Shown piece by piece: positions 1-5,643 of a stretch of DNA of 9,118 nucleotides (its first letter is position 1; each line of letters opens with the position of its first letter). The translations under genes and the position numbers were made by a program. Where the stretch lies: assembly GCA_017694735.1 (NCBI GenBank), contig JADIMN010000163.1, forward strand, positions 1 to 9,118, read 5' to 3'. The notes under the pieces are model-generated. The model had not been told where the DNA came from and did not search any database. It was given only the letters and a program-made list of their open reading frames with translations. This DNA is from Candidatus Alectryobacillus merdavium. GTDB lineage: Bacteria; Bacillota_I; Bacilli_A; RFN20; CAG-826.

Positions 1-718
1 GTATGTTATCACGCTTAAATTCTGTAATATTAGCTCTTGAAAGTTTATCTAGTATTAAGAAATTTATTGAAGCAATTTGATTAAATTTATCGTTAAATAA
101 AGTTTTATCTTGAAAATAAAGATCATTTAGACTTTCAATTAATTTAAAAGAATCAAGAATTGCACCACTTTTTAAATTACTTGATACATATTTTTTTAAA
201 AATTGACAAGATATTAAAGTACTTCCACTTTTATTATTTGATGTAATAAAAACAAAAGGTTTTTCATCGTTTTGTTCTAAAATTGCTTTGAATTTTTTTA
301 ATAATGGTACTCTAACTTTATGAGCATCGATTTTTAAATTTCCATCAAAATACTCTTTTGGAGCATCTTTATAAATAATAAGATTTTTTGAAATACTTTT
401 GTCTTTTCCATATTTACACAAATTATACTCATTATAAACAACCCCGTCTTCATACATTAGTTTATTCAAATAATGTTTTGTTGTAGACTGACAGCTATCA
501 AAACCCTTGCAATTTTCACATATTTTTGTATTTTTATAATTTGAATAAATTGTTAAAAGATATTCTTTTATTTTTTCATCATTTAATCCGAGTTTAATTA
601 ATTGATCATAATACTTTTCATCAGACTTAATTTCTTCAAAAATCTTAATTAATTCATTGTTGTTTTCGTTTTTAAAAGAAGAAAAAATATTTAATTTATC
701 ACTAATTTTATATTCCAT
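1..718 (-). CDS. dnaI: DnaI-like replicative helicase loader, C-terminus cut off by window edge
   Basis: Translating the minus strand from an ATG at 718 gives an uninterrupted 239-residue frame that runs off the left edge. In Bacilli, DnaI loads the DnaB-type replicative helicase together with DnaB and DnaD. The N-terminal half has a probable zinc site: C67, C70, H82 and C101, in the order and near the positions of the DnaI zinc module that contacts the helicase. The rest should be an AAA+ ATPase. The expected Walker A (about 160-167) reads SNNKSGST instead of GxxxxGKT, so the lysine is missing. The Walker B region (221-226) reads LILDKL where family members have LDD. The start is supported by AAGGAG at 726-731, 7 bases upstream; an adjacent in-frame ATG at 721 is an alternative. 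It overlaps the dnaB end by 11 bases, so the pair is probably translationally coupled. Family and position are fairly sure; ATPase activity is doubtful. Confidence 0.82.
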   Translation of the reverse strand, partial: MEYKISDKLNIFSSFKNENNNELIKIFEEIKSDEKYYDQLIKLGLNDEKIKEYLLTIYSNYKNTKICENCKGFDSCQSTTKHYLNKLMYEDGVVYNEYNLCKYGKDKSISKNLIIYKDAPKEYFDGNLKIDAHKVRVPLLKKFKAILEQNDEKPFVFITSNNKSGSTLISCQFLKKYVSSNLKSGAILDSFKLIESLNDLYFQDKTLFNDKFNQIASINFLILDKLSRANITEFKRDNI

Positions 719-1955
719 CATTTAACTCCTTTAAAAACTCATCGACTTCAGGATCGAATTCTTCTTCAGCATTATTATTTGTCCCTTCAATTTTTTTAGG
801 TTCTTCAATTTTTTGATTATTATTTGTTTTGCTGCTTGATGTTGAGTGTTCTAAATAGTTCATCGTATCAATTGCGTTTTTAATATCTAATCTTTTTAAA
901 TTTGCACCAATTTTCTTTACATAATTTTCACTTAAACGATTGTCATTTTTTTCCAAAACATAGTCAATTAAAGCATTAATAACTGCATTTTCAAGGCCCA
1001 ACTTTAAAGAAAGAAAATTTATTAAGTTAGCATCACTTCTTACTACTGCTGTATTCCCTTGTTTTAAACTTAAATATTGTAAAGGAGAGTAATTTTCCAT
1101 AATTTCAATTTTTTTAGCAATATTTGTTGAGCTAGATATCTTTTCTGTTATCTTCTTTTTCTTTTTATTTACAGAAACAAAAATTAAATCATCATAACAA
1201 CTCTCTTCCAAGGATTTAAAATCAATTCTTTTTCCTGGCTCACCTAAATAATTAATATTCTCGCTTAATTTAATAGCCATATTATCTTCGCTTATAGAAT
1301 AAAGTGAAGATAATTTTTTAATTATTTTTAAAGCAGAAACATCTAAATCGTCTTTTGTAATCTTATAATCCTTTTCACATAAGTCCATAAAATATTGAGT
1401 ATCAAAAATAAATTTTGGATCTTTACTTTTTACATCTATTAAAAAATCATTATTTTCAATATTATAAGAGAAATCAATATTATCTAAATCAACATTAAAT
1501 GCATCTGAAAAACTTGAGGTTATTTCCTTATACCCAGCTCTATCAATCTTATTTGAAAATTTAGATAATATTTTTTCAAACTTTTCTTTTCCAATCGCTT
1601 GAAGCAACAAACCTTTTAAAACAATGTCTTTAAAATATTCTTTTGGAGATTTAGCCGAATATAAAACTATTAAATAATCTTGTTCTTTTTCATATGTTTT
1701 AATTAGCCCAACACCTTCAAGAAGTTTTTTTGCTTCTAGAAAAGAATTAATATTAAAATTGCATCCAAGTAATATTTCTTCTACGCTTAATGTTTTTTTA
1801 TTTTCTTTTAATTTATATACCAAAAAAAGATATAAAGAAAAACTTTCACTTCCAATAATTGGAAGATATAAATCAGTCAAAATATAATTTCCATAATCTG
1901 AAAGTATAGAATTACTGTCGATTTTGAAAATGGAGGTATCTTTAATTTTTCCCAT
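708..1955 (-). CDS. dnaB: DnaB-type replication initiation / membrane attachment protein (DnaD/DnaB family)
   Basis: This 415-residue protein resembles Bacillus DnaB, the primosome protein (not the helicase) that works with DnaD and DnaI to load helicase at oriC and at restart sites. The N-terminal part (about 18-50, with TDLYLPIIGSESFSLYLFL) matches the start of the family's winged-helix domain. The segment at about 290-370 resembles the C-terminal DnaB/DnaD domain: PLQYL, then LIDYVLEKND and YVKKIG. The family's YxxxIxxxW motif appears as Y345, I349 and L353, so the tryptophan is replaced. A Ser/Asn/Lys-rich linker (371-396) and an acidic tail ending FDPEVDEFLKEL follow. Length is slightly below the roughly 470 residues of the B. 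subtilis protein. ATG at 1955 is the first start and leaves a family-like N-terminus, but no Shine-Dalgarno sequence precedes it. Followed directly by the dnaI-like gene, as in Bacillus. Confidence 0.88.
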   Translation of the reverse strand: MGKIKDTSIFKIDSNSILSDYGNYILTDLYLPIIGSESFSLYLFLVYKLKENKKTLSVEEILLGCNFNINSFLEAKKLLEGVGLIKTYEKEQDYLIVLYSAKSPKEYFKDIVLKGLLLQAIGKEKFEKILSKFSNKIDRAGYKEITSSFSDAFNVDLDNIDFSYNIENNDFLIDVKSKDPKFIFDTQYFMDLCEKDYKITKDDLDVSALKIIKKLSSLYSISEDNMAIKLSENINYLGEPGKRIDFKSLEESCYDDLIFVSVNKKKKKITEKISSSTNIAKKIEIMENYSPLQYLSLKQGNTAVVRSDANLINFLSLKLGLENAVINALIDYVLEKNDNRLSENYVKKIGANLKRLDIKNAIDTMNYLEHSTSSSKTNNNQKIEEPKKIEGTNNNAEEEFDPEVDEFLKELNDGI

Positions 1956-1971
1956 GCAATTATATTATCAC
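1955..1971 (-). promoter_or_regulatory. Possible -10 region and leaderless start of dnaB-dnaI
   Basis: On the minus strand the bases before the dnaB ATG read TGTGATAATATAATTGC. This contains an extended -10 (TG-T-GATAAT) and overlapping TAATAT and TATAAT hexamers. No purine-rich ribosome site lies between them and the ATG. A transcript starting 6-8 bases after GATAAT or TAATAT would begin at or only a few bases before the ATG. A -35 match is poor (TTTCTT about 17 bases upstream of GATAAT). The call rests on AT-rich hexamers in an AT-rich genome and is tentative. Confidence 0.35.
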
Positions 1972-2092
1972 AAATTTTTGAACTTAAAGAAAATATCTTT
2001 TATTTTGCATAAATATCATTAAAAAACTTCTCATATATATATCATAAAAATTATGATATTATATTTAAGTAATAATTCGGGAGAATAAATAT
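1956..2092. other. Divergent intergenic region between dnaB and pfkA
   Basis: This 137-base stretch is very AT-rich and separates the leftward replication genes from the rightward glycolytic genes, so it must hold both promoters. It contains the dnaB -10 candidates, the inverted repeat at 2039-2059, and the pfkA ribosome site CGGGAGA at 2078-2084 (9 bases from the ATG). No open frame or RNA gene was seen in it. Confidence 0.7.
2039..2059. promoter_or_regulatory. Perfect inverted repeat, candidate operator of the pfkA operon
   Basis: The two 9-base arms ATATCATAA (2039-2047) and TTATGATAT (2051-2059) are exact reverse complements separated by AAA. The right arm contains TATGAT (2052-2057), a good -10 hexamer, and TATATT at 2060-2065 is an alternative -10. 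No convincing -35 was found. A bound dimeric repressor would occlude the promoter. A third half-site-like copy, ATATCATT followed by an A-run, lies at 2013-2020, 26 bases upstream in the same orientation. The sequence lacks the central CG of a CcpA cre site and does not fit the Rex consensus. The repeat is certain; the operator role is inferred. Confidence 0.5.
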
Positions 2093-3046
2093 ATGAAAAT
2101 AGGAATTTTAACATCAGGCGGAGATGCTCCTGGAATGAACGCAGCTCTTCGTGCAGTTACTTGTGCAGCTTTAAAAAAAGGAATAGAAGTTTTTGCTATT
2201 TACGACGGCTATAAAGGAATGGTTGAAGGAAATATTAAAAAACTTACTAAAGAAGATGTTGATGAAATTTTAAACAAAGGCGGAACTATCATTAGAAGCG
2301 CTAGACTACCAGAATTTAAAGAACTAGAAGTAAGAAAAAAGGCAGTTGAACAACTTAAAAAGCACGGAATAGACGCTATCGTCGTTATTGGCGGAGACGG
2401 ATCATATATGGGCGCTAAGAAATTAGATGAAATGGGAATTCGTTGTGTTGGATTGCCTGGAACAATTGATAATGATATATCATCAACTGATATTACAATT
2501 GGATTTGATACTTCTTTAAATACTATTGTTGAAGAAATTGAAAAAATTAAAGATACCGGAAAATCACATTCTAGATGTATGTTGGTTGAGGTTATGGGAA
2601 ATAGATGTGATGATTTAGCTTTATACAGTGCTATTGCTACAGGAGCAAACATTGTTATTTCTAAAAATCATATGTTATCTAATCAACAAGTTATTGATGA
2701 TTTAAAAGCTAGAAGAAACAAAGGCGAAATGTTTGAATTAATAGTTATTGCAGAAAAATTAATTGACAGTGAAAAATTATTAAAAGATATTCAAGAAAAC
2801 ACAGATTGGGACGCAAGATTAACCATATTAGGACATACTCAAAGAGGCGGTATTCCTACTGCTATGGAAAAAGTAAGAGCAACTCAAATGGGATACTACG
2901 CAGTTAAATTATTGACTGAAGGTATTACTGGAGTATGTGTTGGAATCAAAGATGGAAAACTTGTTCACGAAGATATACTAGAAGCTCTTAAAAAAGAGAG
3001 TTTAGTATCAAATGATATGATTGAAATAATTGACAATTTAGATTAA
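2093..3046 (+). CDS. pfkA: ATP-dependent 6-phosphofructokinase
   Basis: This enzyme phosphorylates fructose 6-phosphate to fructose 1,6-bisphosphate, the committed step of glycolysis, in the cytoplasm. At 317 residues it matches the usual bacterial length of about 320. The nucleotide-binding start TSGGDAPGMNAALRAV (8-23) is intact. IGGDGS (99-104) and PGTIDND (122-128) carry the catalytic aspartate D126. Glycine in GGDGS and in PGTIDND, where pyrophosphate-dependent enzymes have Asp and Lys, points to ATP as donor. LGHTQRGG (247-254) is the later substrate segment. One oddity is MGNRCDD (168-174), where the family usually has MGRxCGD, so the arginine and glycine of this fructose-6-phosphate-binding segment are changed or shifted. 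First gene of the glycolytic cluster; pyk follows after 18 bases. Possible control through the inverted repeat overlapping its promoter. Confidence 0.96.
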   Translation: MKIGILTSGGDAPGMNAALRAVTCAALKKGIEVFAIYDGYKGMVEGNIKKLTKEDVDEILNKGGTIIRSARLPEFKELEVRKKAVEQLKKHGIDAIVVIGGDGSYMGAKKLDEMGIRCVGLPGTIDNDISSTDITIGFDTSLNTIVEEIEKIKDTGKSHSRCMLVEVMGNRCDDLALYSAIATGANIVISKNHMLSNQQVIDDLKARRNKGEMFELIVIAEKLIDSEKLLKDIQENTDWDARLTILGHTQRGGIPTAMEKVRATQMGYYAVKLLTEGITGVCVGIKDGKLVHEDILEALKKESLVSNDMIEIIDNLD

Positions 3047-3064
3047 TTTACGAGGTAAAACAAG

Positions 3065-4519
3065 ATGTACAATATTAAAAGAAACACTAAAATTGTTTGC
3101 ACTATTGGACCAGCTAGCGACAACAAAGAAACTTTAATTAAGTTAATTAAGGCTGGTATGTCTTGTATGAGAATTAATTTTTCTCATGGCGAATATCCAG
3201 AACATCAAAAGAAAATTGATCTTCTTAGAGAAATTGAAAAAGAAGAAAACATTTGTGTTCCAATTATGCTTGATACTAAAGGTCCAGAGATTAGAACACA
3301 CGAATTTAAAGATGGCAAAGCTACAATTAAGGACAAATCTATTGTTAGAATTTGCATGCATGAAGTTCTAGGAGATGAAACAAAATTTTCTGTTACATTT
3401 GATAAACTATATGATGATTTAAATGTTGGAAATATTGTTAAACTCGATGATGGAAAATTAGAATTAGAAATTATTGATAAAGATAAGGAAAATAAAGAAT
3501 TAGTTTGTAAGGCTTTAAATACACATACTATTAAAAACAGAAGAGGAGTTAATATCCCTGGAATACATCTTTCACTTCCTTTTATTTCAGAAAAAGATAA
3601 AAATGATTTAATTTTTGGTTGTAAAAACGATGTTGATTTTATTTCTGCTAGTTTTATTAGATCTCCTGAAGACGTAAGAAAAATTAGAGAAATTTTAGTA
3701 GAAAACAATAAACCTGGAATTAAAATTATATCAAAAATAGAAAATCAAGAAGCTTTAACTTGCTTAGATGAAATTATTAAAGAAAGTGATGGCATCATGA
3801 TTGCAAGAGGTGATTTAGGTGTTGAAATTCCAGCTGAAGATGTTCCAATTATTCAAAGAAAATTAATTAAAAAATGCCGTGAATTAGGAAAACCAGTTAT
3901 TACTGCTACTCAAATGTTGGACAGCATGACTTTTAACCCTAACCCTACAAGAGCTGAAGTAAGCGATGTTGCAACAGCTGTTACTGAATCAAGTGATTGT
4001 GTCATGCTTTCTGGAGAATCAGCAAATGGTCTTTATCCAATAGAAGCTTGTAGCATGCAAGCAAAAATTGCTGGAAAGATGGAAAAATATCTTGATTACG
4101 AAAAACTTGCCGTTGAAGCTTACGACTCTTCAAATAAAGACAACAACGACGCTATCGCTAATTCAATTGCAAATACAGCACTTTTAATTGGCGCTAAGCT
4201 TATTGTTTGTTTTACTGAAACTGGTAGAACAGCAATAAGAATATCTAAAGCAAGACCTTGCTGTCCAATTGTTGCTGTCACAAATAATAAAAAGACCGCT
4301 GAAAGTCTTGGTTTATATTGGGGCGTATTTTCAAGTTATATTCCAACTACAGTTATGCCAGACTTTATCGAAGAAATGGAAGTAATTGCCTTAATGAATG
4401 CAATTAAGTATAAAATTCCTTCAAAGTCCACTGTAATCGTAGCTGGAGGTACACCTACTGGAAGTGGAAATACAAACTTCATGAGAATTGTATATGTTCC
4501 AGAAATAAGAGACGTATAA
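3065..4519 (+). CDS. pyk: Pyruvate kinase
   Basis: Converts phosphoenolpyruvate and ADP to pyruvate and ATP. The 484 residues cover the standard bacterial A/B/C domains; the extra C-terminal PEP-utiliser-like domain of Bacillus pyruvate kinase (about 585 residues) is absent. Visible motifs are TKIVCTIGPAS (8-18), MRINFSHGE (35-43), LDTKGPEIRT (69-78), the catalytic ISKIENQE (222-229, K224 and metal ligand E226), ARGDLGVEIP (247-256, D250), ATQMLDSM (281-288) and MLSGESANGLYP (314-325). Glutamate in GPEIRT is the residue associated with potassium-dependent enzymes. The C-domain loop TETGRTA (384-390) lies where the effector phosphate binds in regulated enzymes, but the effector cannot be read from sequence. 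The ATG at 3065 has GAGGT 8 bases upstream. Pairing pfkA with pyk is common in Bacillota. Confidence 0.97.
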   Translation: MYNIKRNTKIVCTIGPASDNKETLIKLIKAGMSCMRINFSHGEYPEHQKKIDLLREIEKEENICVPIMLDTKGPEIRTHEFKDGKATIKDKSIVRICMHEVLGDETKFSVTFDKLYDDLNVGNIVKLDDGKLELEIIDKDKENKELVCKALNTHTIKNRRGVNIPGIHLSLPFISEKDKNDLIFGCKNDVDFISASFIRSPEDVRKIREILVENNKPGIKIISKIENQEALTCLDEIIKESDGIMIARGDLGVEIPAEDVPIIQRKLIKKCRELGKPVITATQMLDSMTFNPNPTRAEVSDVATAVTESSDCVMLSGESANGLYPIEACSMQAKIAGKMEKYLDYEKLAVEAYDSSNKDNNDAIANSIANTALLIGAKLIVCFTETGRTAIRISKARPCCPIVAVTNNKKTAESLGLYWGVFSSYIPTTVMPDFIEEMEVIALMNAIKYKIPSKSTVIVAGGTPTGSGNTNFMRIVYVPEIRDV

Positions 4520-4520
4520 T

Positions 4521-5360
4521 ATGAAAAAAGCTATAGCACTAGATATTGGCGGCACAAATTTAAGATGTGCTTTAATAAATGAAAAATACGAAATTGAAAA
4601 AGTACTTATAAAAAATACTTTAACCGGTTCTCTTGAAGCTTTCTTAGAAGAAGTTGCCAAAATTATAGAAGAAATCGGCCTTTCAAAAGATGTTGTTGGC
4701 ATTGCCATGGGCGTTCCAGGAAAGGTAAGATGGGATGGTTTTATTCCAGAACTACCAAATATTGGAATTAAAAATATTCCACTAGCCGAATTTATTAATG
4801 AAAAATTTCATCTCACCACAACTATCCTTAACGACGCTGCTGTCGCTGCTCTTGGTGAAGCGGTTCTTGGAAACGGAGAAGGTTATGAAACTGTATTTTT
4901 TATAACAATCTCCACTGGCGTTGGAGGCGCTTTAGTAAGAAATAAAAGAATTATTGTTGCCGATGATGAAATAGGTCATAGAACAATTAAATATAAAGAT
5001 AGTTATTACGAGTTTGAGAAACTTTTTTCTGGAAACGGTATTGTAAGACTTTGCAAATTAAATAGTCTTGAAGTCGAAAACGCTTATCACTTTTTCTTGT
5101 TAAAAGATAGACAAGATGAGTTAGCTTTAAAAATTTATGATGTTTGGATTAAAAATATTTCTTCCTTAATTCAATACATCAAAAAATATTTTGAAGTTGA
5201 TGTAATTGTAATGTCTGGAGGAGTAATTAAATCTAGTCAGTACTTCTTTGATGATTTAATTAAGTTAAATCCAAATGTTACGATTAAAATTGCTAAAAAT
5301 TCTCAAAATGCTGGTTTAATAGGTGCTTCTTATTGTGCGTTAAACAACTATAATTCATAA
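4521..5360 (+). CDS. ROK-family sugar kinase, probably glucokinase, lacking the zinc cysteines
   Basis: The N-terminus ALDIGGTNLR (6-15) is the ATP-phosphate motif of ROK kinases. AMGVPGKV (62-69), NDAAVAALGEA (104-114, catalytic base D105), ISTGVGGALV (130-139), EIGH (150-153), SGGVI (232-236) and NAGLIGAS (263-270) complete the fold. It probably phosphorylates glucose or another hexose; glucokinase fits the glycolytic context, but N-acetylmannosamine or fructose cannot be excluded. At 279 residues it is short for the family (about 300-320). The CxCGxxGC zinc loop normally between EIGH and the substrate-binding glutamate is gone: only 12 residues separate H153 from E166, against about 19 in typical members. 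The ATG lies one base after the pyk stop, without a strong ribosome site (only AAGAG inside pyk), which suggests translational coupling. No clear terminator follows. Confidence 0.87.
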   Translation: MKKAIALDIGGTNLRCALINEKYEIEKVLIKNTLTGSLEAFLEEVAKIIEEIGLSKDVVGIAMGVPGKVRWDGFIPELPNIGIKNIPLAEFINEKFHLTTTILNDAAVAALGEAVLGNGEGYETVFFITISTGVGGALVRNKRIIVADDEIGHRTIKYKDSYYEFEKLFSGNGIVRLCKLNSLEVENAYHFFLLKDRQDELALKIYDVWIKNISSLIQYIKKYFEVDVIVMSGGVIKSSQYFFDDLIKLNPNVTIKIAKNSQNAGLIGASYCALNNYNS

Positions 5361-5375
5361 TATTATTTATATCTA

Positions 5376-5403
5376 TTGAAAAATAATTCTATTATTATAA
5401 AAT
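5376..5403 (+). promoter_or_regulatory. Candidate promoter of the T-box-thrS transcript
   Basis: TTGAAA (5376-5381) and TAAAAT (5398-5403) are separated by 16 bases and would start transcription near 5409-5411, just at the base of T-box stem I. Overlapping AT-rich hexamers (TATTAT at 5393, TATAAA at 5396) leave the exact -10 open. The spacing and the position before the leader are the main support. Confidence 0.55.
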
Positions 5404-5407
5404 ATTT

Positions 5408-5623
5408 ATGCTATGAAAAAGACATGGCTATATATTGTTTTATCTTAGCGATTAAGAGTTTGGTGAAAGTCTTAAATAAAAGATATATGGCTACCACTTT
5501 GGAGCATCAAAAGTAATTTTGTCGTAACACTTGCGTTAAAAGTATGATAAGTGCCGTTTATACGGAAATAAGGTGGTAACACGGATTAATTTCGCCCTTA
5601 TGAGTTTTCTCATAAGGGTTTTT
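5408..5623 (+). ncRNA. T-box riboswitch (threonine) upstream of thrS
   Basis: This leader senses uncharged tRNA-Thr and lets transcription continue into thrS when charging is low. Stem I closes with ATGCT (5408-5412) and AGCAT (5503-5507). Further up, CTATATAT (about 5428-5435) pairs with ATATATGG (about 5483-5490), TATCTT with AAGATA, and TTAAGA with TCTTAA around the distal GGTGAAAG loop. The specifier triplet ACC (5493-5495), a threonine codon, agrees with the gene downstream. The conserved T-box segment is AAGGTGGTAACACG at 5570-5583. Its TGGT bulge (5574-5577) would pair with an ACCA tRNA end. The antiterminator pairs ATAAGG (5568-5573) with CCTTAT (5596-5601) and CGGA (5582-5585) with TTCG (5591-5594), which excludes the terminator stem. 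Class and specificity are well supported; fine folding is read by eye. Confidence 0.93.
5595..5623 (+). terminator. T-box intrinsic terminator
   Basis: CCCTTATGAG (5595-5604) and CTCATAAGGG (5609-5618) form a perfect 10-bp stem with a TTTT loop, followed by TTTTT. The left arm shares CCTTAT with the antiterminator, so the two folds are mutually exclusive. The thrS ribosome site AGGAGGG lies 8 bases further on. Confidence 0.93.
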
Positions 5624-5643
5624 ATATTATAGGAGGGAAAAAT

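Noticed and set aside
1..718. The dnaI-like gene as a pseudogene
   Set aside because: No frameshift or stop occurs in 239 codons, a good ribosome site is present, and the zinc-site residues are kept; only the ATPase motifs are altered.
2209..2652. Long minus-strand open frame inside pfkA
   Set aside because: It is the antisense shadow of a well-supported gene, with low-complexity Ser/Ile/Leu composition and no ribosome site.
3143..3708. Several open frames on both strands inside the first half of pyk
   Set aside because: They overlap the conserved pyruvate kinase frame, have compositions typical of antisense or shifted reading, and match no family I know.
4421..4708. Minus-strand frame across the pyk/ROK junction
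   Set aside because: It is antisense to two clear coding regions and has no start context.
5361..5375. Short AT palindrome after the ROK kinase as a terminator
   Set aside because: ATAATATTAT has no stable GC-containing stem or T-run after it, so it is not a convincing terminator.
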